Below the pieces are notes generated by a model that worked only from the letters and a program-made list of their open reading frames with translations, ran no database searches and was not told the DNA's origin. A stretch of 64,000 bases of DNA from Candidatus Methylobacter oryzae (lineage in GTDB: Bacteria; Pseudomonadota; Gammaproteobacteria; Methylococcales; Methylomonadaceae), in the NCBI RefSeq assembly GCF_003994235.2, contig NZ_RYFG02000112.1, forward strand, positions 21,414 to 85,413, written 5' to 3'. The position numbers and the translations under genes were made by a program. This document shows, piece after piece, positions 55,658-64,000 of this stretch. Every line of letters starts with the position of its first letter. The stretch's first letter is position 1.

Positions 55658-56382
55658 ATCGCCATCCCGTAAGCTATTACAAAAATCGCCGGTATCAACG
55701 ACGCCAAGACCACAAGACCAAAACCGTCGGTCATCGGGTTGCGGCCTTTGATCGAGGTCGCCAAACCGACGCCCAGCGCAGTCACCAGCGGAACGGTAAT
55801 GCTGGATGTCGCGATGCCGCCGGCATCATAAGCAATGCCGATGATCTCGACAGGTGCGAAAGGCGTCATGACGGCAATGCAAACATAAGCGAAAAAAACC
55901 GGGTAATACACCGGCCAGCCCCGGATAATTCTCAATACGCCGATCAGGATTGCCAAACCGATAGATAACGCAACGGTAATGCGTAGCCCCAGTGCATAAC
56001 CGGCTTTTGCCGCATCGGTTTGTGCTATCAGCTTGCCATTAGCGGCGATGGTTGCGGCTTTTTCGGCAACCGCGATCAGCGCCGGTTCGGCGATTGCAGC
56101 GCCGACCCCCAGGCAGAACGCAAACGTCAACAGCCAGAATAAACTGCCTTTACGGGCAAACGCATAAGCCATCGACTCGCCAACCGGGAACAGGCTTTGT
56201 TCAAGTCCCTGAACGAATAAGGTCAGGCCGAGAATAACAAACAGCGTACCGCCGATTAAACTGCCGACGTCGGGAATAGGCTGCCGGATAATCAAAACCT
56301 GGAATACTAAAACAACCGCAAGAATAGGCGCCAAGTCCAGAAAGCTGGCGAACAGCTGTTTGATAAAAGGATTGTTAAACAT
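55654..56382 (-). CDS. DUF1538 membrane protein, first subunit (UmpA-like)
   Basis: 242 residues with about seven helices and the family blocks LGVGAAIAEPALIAVAEKA and IGIAYDAGGIATSSITVPLVTALGVGLATS. It is homologous to the next gene, so the pair arose by gene duplication and probably forms a heteromeric transporter. It heads a four-gene coupled operon (DUF1538-DUF1538-P-II-like-CBS). Two family A repeats lie 32 bp before its start. Confidence 0.88.
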   Translation of the reverse strand: MFNNPFIKQLFASFLDLAPILAVVLVFQVLIIRQPIPDVGSLIGGTLFVILGLTLFVQGLEQSLFPVGESMAYAFARKGSLFWLLTFAFCLGVGAAIAEPALIAVAEKAATIAANGKLIAQTDAAKAGYALGLRITVALSIGLAILIGVLRIIRGWPVYYPVFFAYVCIAVMTPFAPVEIIGIAYDAGGIATSSITVPLVTALGVGLATSIKGRNPMTDGFGLVVLASLIPAIFVIAYGMAI

Positions 56383-56413
56383 TCAAGTTCTTTGTCCGGG
56401 TTTAATAAGGATA

Positions 56414-56524
56414 ATTATACCCAAAGGGCATAAGTTTCGTTTGAGCAGACAGGCTGCTCAACTCAGCTTTATACCCAAAGGGCATAGTAGGGTTTGAGCA
56501 GGCAAGCTGCTCAACTCAGCTTTA
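56414..56524 (-). repeat. Family A tandem pair upstream of the DUF1538 operon
   Basis: Copies 56414-56471 and 56468-56524, head to tail; the second has a 1-base deletion and the GTAGGG variant. They occupy most of the gap between the HD-type gene and the DUF1538 operon, so they would lie in the operon leader or between transcripts. Confidence 0.94.
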
Positions 56525-56581
56525 TCGCTGTAAATCGATAACCAAACAAGCTCAATGATAAACGCAACCCTAAAAATTACG

Positions 56582-57511
56582 TCAACCTAAAATAATTTTA
56601 ATGATCGGATTTTTGCCTTCGGCTTTTGCCAATGCGGCCACATCGTCAAGAATTGATTGATCGACGATACAATGTCTAACATAGGGCACACAGCCAAAAA
56701 AGATACTTTCCACTTTCATGCCGACCCTTAATTGCGGCAATGCAATTTCAACAATCGCAGATTGATTGGTGACTTTATTTTTCGCCCTCAGCAAAACGCC
56801 TTTCCGCCATTTCTCTGTAGCCAAAGCAATCTTTTTTTCTTTAATAATTGCTTCCTTGAGTTCTTCAGCGGATGCGCCTTTAAGCACATGACTGAAAATA
56901 TAGACAATATCGGGATCGTAACAGCTATTTTTCCGAATCATTAATTGGCTCAGCGCCGCGTCGGCGAACATTTCCGACCCCGTCATTGAACCGTCAATAA
57001 AGCCGATATAGTCGCTAACCACGCTCAGTATACGTGCCCCTAACGGAATATCCTGCTCAATCAGGCCATCCGGAAAACCTTGGCCGTCATAATGCTCGTA
57101 TTGATGCCGAATGATCGTTCTGGCACCGTCGAACTGCGGTAAGCCCGCCAATAAAGCGTCACCGTCTATCGCATGCCCCAAATAACGGTATTTATCGACA
57201 GTAGACATTGAATAAAATGGCTTAGTCAATAATTTATACGGCAGATTTGTCTTGCCGAGCTGGGTCAGTAACCCGGCATACAGAATATCGGTTTTCTCTT
57301 CCGCGCTCATATCCAGGCCGCCTGCAATCTGCAGCGCTTTCTCAGTGATGTATTTCGATTCTCCGTGTTTAATGCCGGGATACTTTTCAATAATACGCGA
57401 CAGTGACCTGACGAAATCAATATCCAGTTTTTTTAGGCGCGGGTCCGAAGCATCAAGATACCGCGTGGTATTCTTGAATTGTTCGATAAATTTTTCAATT
57501 TTTTCTGCCAT
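56582..57511 (-). CDS. Degenerate HD-GYP domain protein
   Basis: 309 residues, soluble. The HD-GYP fold is recognisable (EKALQIAGGLDMSAEEK, RHQYEHYDGQGFPDGL, IPLGARILSVVSDYIGFID) but key residues differ: the HDxGK motif is TQLGK, the HHExxDGxGYP motif is HQYEHYDGQGFP. Metal binding and phosphodiesterase activity are therefore doubtful; it may be a c-di-GMP effector. A C-terminal segment (about 230-309) has no recognised domain. Confidence 0.85.
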   Translation of the reverse strand: MAEKIEKFIEQFKNTTRYLDASDPRLKKLDIDFVRSLSRIIEKYPGIKHGESKYITEKALQIAGGLDMSAEEKTDILYAGLLTQLGKTNLPYKLLTKPFYSMSTVDKYRYLGHAIDGDALLAGLPQFDGARTIIRHQYEHYDGQGFPDGLIEQDIPLGARILSVVSDYIGFIDGSMTGSEMFADAALSQLMIRKNSCYDPDIVYIFSHVLKGASAEELKEAIIKEKKIALATEKWRKGVLLRAKNKVTNQSAIVEIALPQLRVGMKVESIFFGCVPYVRHCIVDQSILDDVAALAKAEGKNPIIKIILG

Positions 57512-57592
57512 CGCAAATACTTAACTCAGTAATAGTAACGAAGAACGGCGCATTCGCGCGCAGGCTCCACAATATTGTCGATCATTATCGGC

Positions 57593-59953
57593 TTACAGCA
57601 AGTTTGGCAAAAATTTCCCGCCGGCAATCACTTTTAGGCAGGCATCGACAACAAGGCTATCCAACTTGATACCGCGCATCGCCTGTATCTCCCGCATCGC
57701 CGCATCTATTTCCAATGACGGCCGGTAAGGCCGATCCGAGGACATCGATTCGACAATATCGGCCACAGTAACAATCCGCGCTTCCAGCAGAATTTCATCG
57801 CCTTTCAGCCCCCGGGGATAACCGGAACCATCGAGATATTCATGATGCTGACGGATAATTTCGGCAATCGGCCAAGGAAAGTCGATTTTGCTCAGAATAG
57901 TGTAGCCGACTTCCGGATGAGTCTTAATCAGGCTAAATTCAGCCGCGGTCAAGCGCCCCGGTTTGGTGAGAATCTCGGCGGGAATGTGAATTTTGCCAAG
58001 ATCGTGTACGGTAGCGGCCAGATGCAAACCAAGCAAGCGGTTATCATCCAGTCCCATTTCCTTGCCGATGTTCATCGCGAGATCGGCAACATGGTTTTGA
58101 TGACCGGCAGTGTAAGGATCTCGCTGCTCTAAAGTCGCGGCGACCGCCATTAGCGTATCTTCCAGTAATTTTTCCAACTTGACGGCTTGGGCGGCTCTTT
58201 CTTGTAACGATCTATCGTAAGCCTCGCGGGTTCGGCGCGACTGAATACCGAAGCCGAGGTTGGAGGCCAGTTCTTCGAACAAACTGGTTTCGCTATCGTC
58301 GAAGGCTTCAGGTTCTTTGGAATAGACCGTTAAAACGCCGACGACGCTGCCGTCGACCATGACCGGTAACGAGACAGAGGAATGAATACCGCAAGCCTTG
58401 GCTTTTTGGTACCAAGGCGAAAAGGCCGGATTTCCCAGCGCGTTATTGTTGACTACCGTCCGCCCGTAACGTATCGCTTTCCCGGTCGGTCCCTGGCCCA
58501 AGGAATTGTCGCCCCAACTCAGTTTTAAGTCGTTCAAATAACTTCGCGCCGAACCGGATGATGCGATAATTTCAACGCTCCGCTCTTCATCTTGTTTAGC
58601 CCAGCCAAACCATGCCAGCATATACAAATCTTCCAGCGTTATCGCTTCGCAAATCGATTGTAGCAGCTCCGCTTCCGTTTCGGAGAAAATCAACGCCCTA
58701 CCGCTGCGGCGCAAAGCTTCCAACGCCCAACTGCGCCGTTTAAGTCTATCGGCAGTGTGTTTCTCCTGGGTAACATCATGAAAAATGACCGCCACGCCAC
58801 TGACGTTGGCCTGCTTGTCCAGTAGCGGTGCCTTGGTAGTCCTGACCCAGCGTTGTTCGGCATCCTTGATGTAGGGTTCTTCAATTGAAATAGTAATTTG
58901 TTCCGACATCACTCTACGGTCGTCGGCGCGGTAGCTTTCCGCCAGCTCCGGAGGGAAAAAATCAAAATCGGTTTTGCCTTCGATCTCTTCCGGCCTGATG
59001 CCGAGGTCTTCGGCATAGCTTTCGTTGCAGGAAACATAGACCGAGGCTGTATCCTTGACGATGATTTTCTGCGGCAAGTGATTGACTACCGAATTAAATA
59101 TATTTTCATTCAGCTCGCGCGCCTGCTCGATAACCAGTTTCTGCAATATCTGTAATTCGTCAAGCGGCTGGTGAACAACAAAATGCTCATCAAGAATACC
59201 GACCATGACGCCTTTTTGATCAACCACCGGGAGCCTTCGGACTTTCAACGCCTGCATTTCGGCCAAGGCGTCAACCAACAGCATGTCCGGCATCACGCTG
59301 TGAACGGGTTGACTCATCACTTCAGCCAATCTTGCATCGCGTTTTTGCAGGCGGAACAGCCTGACCATGTCGCGCTCGGTCAGTACGCCAACGGGCTTGC
59401 CGTCTTTCAATACGACGACACAACCGATATTACGGTTTTGCATCTCGGCGGATGCTTCCATGACCAAACTGTCGCCCGGCATGGCGAGATATTCCCTGCA
59501 CATCTTTCTGGCGACATTCAGCGCGCCGACCAAATTTTCTATGCCGCAATGTTTACGAAAATCGGTTTCAGTGACGACCCCAACCGGCTTGTCTTCGGCA
59601 TTCGTTACCAGCAAATGCCGAAAACTATACAAGGCCAAGATACGATAGGCCGTATAGCGGTCTTCCGTTTCTTTTATGGAAATGACCCCGCGCGTCATCA
59701 CCGTATCAACGGTGTGACTGCCCGGAATTGGCCGGTTCAGTGCGTGAATGATGTCGCGTTCGGTCAATATGCCAACGATATTGCCGGCTTCTTCGATCAG
59801 CAGACAGCTGATGCGCAAGGTTTCCATGCGCTCGGCAGCGAGCGCGAGCGTTATTCCGGCCGGTGCAGTAACCGGGTTCGGCGTCATAATGTCGCGAACT
59901 TTTTTTTGTCCATCCTGCATTGGAAAAAGGTCGGCTTGAGTGTAGTTGTCCAT
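57593..59953 (-). CDS. CBS-PAS-GAF-HD-GYP signalling protein
   Basis: 786 residues, soluble. Four CBS motifs (two pairs, about 15-270), PAS/PAC (about 280-410), GAF (about 420-570) and HD-GYP (about 597-786) with intact HDLGK, HPEVGY and HHEYLDGSGYPRGLKG motifs. It predicts hydrolysis of c-di-GMP to GMP, controlled by nucleotides (CBS) and by small ligands or redox (PAS, GAF). It is 2 bp from the next HD-GYP gene, so both are probably one transcript. Confidence 0.93.
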   Translation of the reverse strand: MDNYTQADLFPMQDGQKKVRDIMTPNPVTAPAGITLALAAERMETLRISCLLIEEAGNIVGILTERDIIHALNRPIPGSHTVDTVMTRGVISIKETEDRYTAYRILALYSFRHLLVTNAEDKPVGVVTETDFRKHCGIENLVGALNVARKMCREYLAMPGDSLVMEASAEMQNRNIGCVVVLKDGKPVGVLTERDMVRLFRLQKRDARLAEVMSQPVHSVMPDMLLVDALAEMQALKVRRLPVVDQKGVMVGILDEHFVVHQPLDELQILQKLVIEQARELNENIFNSVVNHLPQKIIVKDTASVYVSCNESYAEDLGIRPEEIEGKTDFDFFPPELAESYRADDRRVMSEQITISIEEPYIKDAEQRWVRTTKAPLLDKQANVSGVAVIFHDVTQEKHTADRLKRRSWALEALRRSGRALIFSETEAELLQSICEAITLEDLYMLAWFGWAKQDEERSVEIIASSGSARSYLNDLKLSWGDNSLGQGPTGKAIRYGRTVVNNNALGNPAFSPWYQKAKACGIHSSVSLPVMVDGSVVGVLTVYSKEPEAFDDSETSLFEELASNLGFGIQSRRTREAYDRSLQERAAQAVKLEKLLEDTLMAVAATLEQRDPYTAGHQNHVADLAMNIGKEMGLDDNRLLGLHLAATVHDLGKIHIPAEILTKPGRLTAAEFSLIKTHPEVGYTILSKIDFPWPIAEIIRQHHEYLDGSGYPRGLKGDEILLEARIVTVADIVESMSSDRPYRPSLEIDAAMREIQAMRGIKLDSLVVDACLKVIAGGKFLPNLL

Positions 59954-59955
59954 AT

Positions 59956-61167
59956 CTATTTCTCCGGACTAGGAAATACATAGCCTTTATCGCGGAACAG
60001 CCGGATACAGGCGTCGACGACTTCAGCGGCGTAATGGGCGCCGCTGTATGCTTGTAGTTGATCTATGGCGTAATCGATGCTGTAGGCTCTACGGAAAGGC
60101 CGATGCGACAGCATTGCTTCCAGACTGTCGCAAACATGAATAATTTTCGCCTCAAGCAGAATTTGCGGTCCTTTAAGGCCGCGAGGATAGCCCGAGCCGT
60201 CAACGTTTTCATGGTGCTGGTAAACGATTTCGGCAATCGGCCAAGGAAACCTGACATCGCGCAGAATCTCATAGCCGGATTCGCAGTGATTCTTGACCAA
60301 TTCGAATTCTTCAGGCCCCAGTCGCCTGGACCTCGACAATATTTCCGCCGGAATCTGGATCTGCCCGACATCATGTACCAGTGCGGCCAAGTATAAGCCC
60401 TCCAATCGGTCCGGCTCAAACGCCAGCTCCTTACCCACCGCCACGGCCAAGTCGGCCACTCGCTTTTCATGACCGGCTGTGCTCGGGTCGCGGTACATCA
60501 TCGCTGATGAAAGCGCTCTGATCGATTGCTTAAGGATTTCGTTCAAGGCCTGGCTTTTACGATCCGCTTCAGCAAGAGCCTGCAAACGGTCGTCCAGCAA
60601 CTTTAGCAGACCAGCGAACAATACAGTCGATATAAGTTGCGCCAAAAACAGCGGCATACCGATTTTGCCGAATATCGCCAGGCCGTCCAAGGGTTCGATA
60701 ACTAGCAACAGGGAAAGTGCTTCCGAGCTACCTACCGCAAACCCTGCCAGCAAGATAGTTCTCAAGCTGAGCTTAGCGGAAACGTTTTTTGCTTGCGACA
60801 GATAAACGCAAAGTCCCGAAAACACAAAATCGCCGGCAATTCCGATCAAGCCGGGAAATGCCCCTGATCCGCCGATACTCCGCCAATAAATGGCTTCAAC
60901 CGCTGCTGTTGCCAATCCAACCCGGTAACCGCCGAACATGTTGGCTATAGCGATCGCGGTGCCGCCAAGATCGACGACAACGCTGTTTTCAACAGACAGG
61001 TGTAATGCAAGCGCCGCAATCCCTAACAGAACAAATGCGACGTTTCTAATCAGCTTCTTACTACGGGGCGAGGAATTGAATGGCGGCAGCAATTCCAAGC
61101 AAATAAAAAAGCTCAAAAAAAGCAGTGTGGCGCCTGTCGTAGATAAAATGTATAGCAGTTCTGACAT
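59956..61167 (-). CDS. Membrane-bound HD-GYP protein with 5TM (LytS-type) sensor
   Basis: 403 residues. The N-terminal 190 residues hold about six helices with the 5TM-5TMR_LYT pattern (VDLGGTAIAIANMFGGYRVGL, GSGAFPGLIGIAGDF). The C-terminal HD-GYP domain (about 215-400) has HDVGQ (Lys of HDxGK replaced by Gln), HCESGYEIL and HHENVDGSGYPRGLKG. Metal ligands look intact, so c-di-GMP phosphodiesterase activity is likely. First gene of the HD-GYP pair. Confidence 0.92.
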   Translation of the reverse strand: MSELLYILSTTGATLLFLSFFICLELLPPFNSSPRSKKLIRNVAFVLLGIAALALHLSVENSVVVDLGGTAIAIANMFGGYRVGLATAAVEAIYWRSIGGSGAFPGLIGIAGDFVFSGLCVYLSQAKNVSAKLSLRTILLAGFAVGSSEALSLLLVIEPLDGLAIFGKIGMPLFLAQLISTVLFAGLLKLLDDRLQALAEADRKSQALNEILKQSIRALSSAMMYRDPSTAGHEKRVADLAVAVGKELAFEPDRLEGLYLAALVHDVGQIQIPAEILSRSRRLGPEEFELVKNHCESGYEILRDVRFPWPIAEIVYQHHENVDGSGYPRGLKGPQILLEAKIIHVCDSLEAMLSHRPFRRAYSIDYAIDQLQAYSGAHYAAEVVDACIRLFRDKGYVFPSPEK

Positions 61168-61338
61168 GTGTTCGCTGGCTTTATCTTAATAAGTTCGAGT
61201 ATTTTCTTCAGATTATTTATAGGCAATTACTTGAAGAAATCTAACGGGTAAATAACTTTTTCATTTATCGCAAAGGGTAAAAAAATCAACTTGCTGTTTT
61301 TCACCTTAGCGTGAATTTAGTAGTTGAATCAGCCGCTC

Positions 61339-62031
61339 TCAACATTGCTCAACTTCCTTTTTAAACGCTTTTATTTCCCGTGCCGGTCCCATGACCACCA
61401 GGATATCCCCTGCGTCCAGACGATGCTCTTTCTCCCCGATTGCAAAATGCAATTGGTCGTCCAATTCCTTGTCGACGACACCGATCAGGATCAGGTTATG
61501 CTTCTGGTTTTTCTTTAAATCGCTGGTTTTAGTGTTTTCAAGGCAGGAGCCTTTAGGAATTTCTATTTGCGCCATATTTAAATCGTGCCGGCCGAAAACG
61601 GTATTATCGAGAATATTGGTAATGTCCGGCTTGGTCAGCATCTCGTGCGTTTTTCTGCCGCAGATCTCGTAAGGATCGATGATTTTATTGGCGCCTGCTG
61701 CTAATAATTTTTCAGCCGATTCCGGGTCGTCGACAATGGCGACAATGGTAATATTTTTATCGATTGCCCTGGCCGAGATAGTTAAGAAGACGTTTTCGGA
61801 ATCTCGCGGATAAAAACAAAACAACGTATCGACATCGCTACCTATGCCTATGGACCTGAGAGCATCGTCATTGCGAAAATCAATTACCTGGGCATCAAAA
61901 CCTTTTTCTGCAATCAGCGCGGCTTCGGCGTCGTCTTTGGCGATAAAAAGGATGCTGCACCGCTCCGGATTCAATCGGGCCATCGTTTCCAGAGACATCA
62001 CGCTGTAACCGAATACGGCAATGCGCTTCAT
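61339..62031 (-). CDS. TrkA-type NAD-binding K+ channel regulator
   Basis: 230 residues: RCK/TrkA-N Rossmann domain (about 1-120) and TrkA-C (about 150-225; LDAGDILVVMGP). The dinucleotide motif reads GYSVMS instead of GxGxxG, so classical NAD binding is weakened. The ATG overlaps the stop of the channel gene (ATGA), implying a fixed stoichiometry with it. Confidence 0.9.
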   Translation of the reverse strand: MKRIAVFGYSVMSLETMARLNPERCSILFIAKDDAEAALIAEKGFDAQVIDFRNDDALRSIGIGSDVDTLFCFYPRDSENVFLTISARAIDKNITIVAIVDDPESAEKLLAAGANKIIDPYEICGRKTHEMLTKPDITNILDNTVFGRHDLNMAQIEIPKGSCLENTKTSDLKKNQKHNLILIGVVDKELDDQLHFAIGEKEHRLDAGDILVVMGPAREIKAFKKEVEQC

Positions 62032-63632
62032 AACTTTCTCCTGTTCTTTAACCGGCTTTTTTCAATCTGGTCGCGAAAATAATCAATGGCGTATTCCCGG
62101 CCGATAACGACCGGCAGGTCGCCGTCCCGCAACACAAAATGCGGCTCGGGATTAAAATAAAAATGCTGGTTTTTAATGGAATAGCTGTTCTTATGTTTTT
62201 GATGAACCGGATTGGTGCTGATAATCCCCAGCAACAGCAATTTCCTTTGTTCAAAATCAACCGCGGCGATGCTCATCCCTTCAACGAAAGAACCGGCATG
62301 CACGCATAATGTTTCCATGATCACATGGCTTTCTTCGCGGATAATGCCCAAAATAGCCTCGAAAGCCACCGGCTGACCGATATACTCGGCAACCACCATA
62401 CCGGCGATTTCAAACGGCTGGATCACATTGCTGGCGCCGGCTTGATAGAGTTTTTTTACATTGTTCTGGGAATTCGCGCGGGAAATAATCCGGATGTCCG
62501 GGTTTAAATGGCGGCTGGTCAGCGTGATGTAAACATTGATCACGTCATCCCCGGTCGTGCAAATCACCGCCGTTGCGCCCTTATTAATGCCCGCGTTCTG
62601 GATCACGCCGTTTTTGCTGGCATCTTCATGAATAACCAGGTAACCCAAACGTTTTGCCTTTAAGACATTATCTTCTTTAGTGTCGATAATGACGAAACGC
62701 TGCCGGTCTTTTTCAAGCTGCTTGGCGATATGCTGCCCTACCCGGCCGAATCCGCAGATGATAATAAAATCATCTGCACGGCTCAGTTCGGCATAGGTGC
62801 TGTTTTCGCGCAACTCGTCCATCTCCTCGTTAAATGCCGTAACGATAATTGAAACAAGAAAAGACAAAACACCCAGGCCAACCAAAATCAATACTATCGC
62901 AATGATTCGTCCGCCGATGGTCACCGGCGATATATCGCCATAGCCGACCGTCGCGACCGTCACAATCGCCCAGTAAAAGCCCTCGAACAGGTTTTTAACC
63001 TGTCCGCCGTTAGCGGGATTTTCAAATAAATAAATCGCAGTGCTGCCGATAAACACCAAAAAACCCAGGAAAACGCCCAGCGTAATCAGCTCGAAACGCC
63101 TGCTGACCAAGACCCTGGCAAAAACTTTAATGCTATTGAAGTAACGGAACAGCTTGAACAGGCGGAACAGCAGAAATATCCGCATGACCCGCAACGGCCG
63201 GTAAGTCGGTAAAATAGCCAGTAAATCGATCAAGGCCAGCGGGCTAAAAACATAGTCTAGTTTTTTAACAAGGATGATTCCGGCGACCTTGCCCAACTTA
63301 AAACGAACATTTAAATATTTAGCTTTTTCATAATGTTCAAGTATGGTTTTATGAATGTCGCTGTACAGCCAGCCCCGCAATACGTACTCGGCGATAAACA
63401 GACTGATGACGCAGTACTCGAACAGCACTTCGCCTTTGTCCCACGGATGATCCACCTCATAAACCAGCAGGAAAACGCTGAGCATCACCAGGCAAATCAT
63501 AAAAACATCGAAATAGGACTTCAGCCGGTTGTTAGAGTTTTCTAACAGGTTATAGAAAAACAGCTTGGTGCGTTGATAGCGCTTCGACGTTTTCAGCAAA
63601 TAGGCAAAATAAACGATTAGCCGTGTAAACAT
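62028..63632 (-). CDS. Voltage-gated-type K+ channel with RCK domain
   Basis: 534 residues from the ATG at 63632 (ribosome site AGGAAG). Six membrane helices with an S4-like Arg-rich segment (about 145-165; LRVMRIFLLFRLFKLFR), pore and selectivity filter TVGYGD (228-233), then a cytoplasmic RCK domain (ICGFGRVGQHIA, with intact GxGxxG) and a TrkA-C domain. A TTG-initiated 18-residue extension is possible but less likely. With the following TrkA-type gene it forms a two-gene K+ unit. Confidence 0.93.
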   Translation of the reverse strand: MFTRLIVYFAYLLKTSKRYQRTKLFFYNLLENSNNRLKSYFDVFMICLVMLSVFLLVYEVDHPWDKGEVLFEYCVISLFIAEYVLRGWLYSDIHKTILEHYEKAKYLNVRFKLGKVAGIILVKKLDYVFSPLALIDLLAILPTYRPLRVMRIFLLFRLFKLFRYFNSIKVFARVLVSRRFELITLGVFLGFLVFIGSTAIYLFENPANGGQVKNLFEGFYWAIVTVATVGYGDISPVTIGGRIIAIVLILVGLGVLSFLVSIIVTAFNEEMDELRENSTYAELSRADDFIIICGFGRVGQHIAKQLEKDRQRFVIIDTKEDNVLKAKRLGYLVIHEDASKNGVIQNAGINKGATAVICTTGDDVINVYITLTSRHLNPDIRIISRANSQNNVKKLYQAGASNVIQPFEIAGMVVAEYIGQPVAFEAILGIIREESHVIMETLCVHAGSFVEGMSIAAVDFEQRKLLLLGIISTNPVHQKHKNSYSIKNQHFYFNPEPHFVLRDGDLPVVIGREYAIDYFRDQIEKSRLKNRRKL

Positions 63633-64000
63633 ATTGCTTCCTGCAAGTCTTCGTTGAAAATGAACGATTGCGTGGATTTCCGGCAAGCAAAACTATTCCG
63701 GAAGAAGAACATATCTTGCAGAGGTAATTTATTCATGAGTCTTGCTAATACTGGCTTGACGGTAATGTAACGTTGTTTAGGGCTCGAAGACTGGTGACAT
63801 AGCGCCAGTTTGCCGGATGCCGCCCGATGCGCTCCAACAAACTGGATGAGATAACCATGGTAGGAAGCTCAAGACGATCTATTTTAACTGAATTACTCCT
63901 GTTCATATTAGATAGAACTTACGCATTGACAGCCGGTATAGAATATGAGGCATGAACTAACCCTAGGCAACGGAAGGCCCGCCCGTGATAAGAAAAATAA
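63633..64000. other. Non-coding end of the window
   Basis: 368 bp with no gene I can support. AGAACTTACGCATTGACA (about 63911-63928) has the look of an insertion-sequence end, but no second end or transposase is in the window. Confidence 0.35.

Noticed and set aside
63911..63928. Insertion-sequence end AGAACTTACGCATTGACA
   Set aside because: Only one end is visible and the window stops before any transposase could appear.

Overview
The window reads as one chromosomal segment of a gammaproteobacterium. I saw no phage, plasmid, transposase, tRNA or CRISPR array. Gene order from 0 to 25 kb (lpxC back to mraZ, rnpB, rsmI, lpoA, yraN, diaA, dolP) follows the arrangement known from Pseudomonas and relatives, as does the ampD / DUF1631 / nadC group. 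The protein style, the abundance of dispersed palindromic repeats and an ethylene-receptor-type kinase make a methylotroph of the Methylococcales type my best guess. No methane oxidation gene is present to prove it, and no database search was possible.

Layout. 0-19.4 kb, minus strand: the complete division and cell wall (dcw) cluster, read from a strong sigma70 promoter with MraZ operator repeats at about 19.36 kb through mraZ-rsmH-ftsL-ftsI-murE-murF-mraY-murD-ftsW-murG-murC-murB-ddlB-ftsQ-ftsA-ftsZ-lpxC. 19.7-20.0 kb: RNase P RNA. 20.1-26.6 kb: rsmI diverging from lpoA-yraN-diaA-dolP, an FAD-linked oxidase and a flavin reductase. 26.6-34.7 kb: nadC, DUF1631, ampD, then lspA, ileS and ribF. 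34.8-42.4 kb: an Lpp-like lipoprotein next to an L,D-transpeptidase, phosphoglucomutase, an unknown gene, a ZIP metal transporter, pgeF, and rluD diverging from bamD. 42.4-46 kb: priA, a DnaA-box cluster and a secreted methyltransferase-like protein. 45.9-52.7 kb: a signalling block with a response regulator/diguanylate cyclase, a single-domain response regulator, a CHASE histidine kinase and a histidine kinase with an ethylene-receptor sensor domain. 53-64 kb: a small RRM-like protein, dsbB, a four-gene DUF1538 / P-II-like / CBS operon (probable cation antiporter), three HD-GYP-type proteins, and a TrkA-type protein with a voltage-gated-type K+ channel.

The most unusual content is a set of short structured repeats. 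Family A is a 58-bp element made of two hairpins, present in eight copies at five loci, three of them head-to-tail pairs with a 54-bp period. Stem changes are compensated in several copies. Its copies supply the stop codons of lspA, rluD and a sensor kinase gene, and an N-terminal extension of PgeF. Family C is a 98-bp multi-hairpin element inserted in the same reading frame in two unrelated genes, murE and the dolP-like lipoprotein gene. Family B, which shares sequence and fold with C, is expanded as 48-bp (16-codon) tandem units inside murB, with another form between ampD and lspA. Together they look like a system of protein-coding mobile palindromes comparable in concept to the Rickettsia palindromic elements.

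Functionally the window joins peptidoglycan synthesis, division and envelope maintenance with a second-messenger and ion-homeostasis region whose four to five signal proteins probably act on c-di-GMP.
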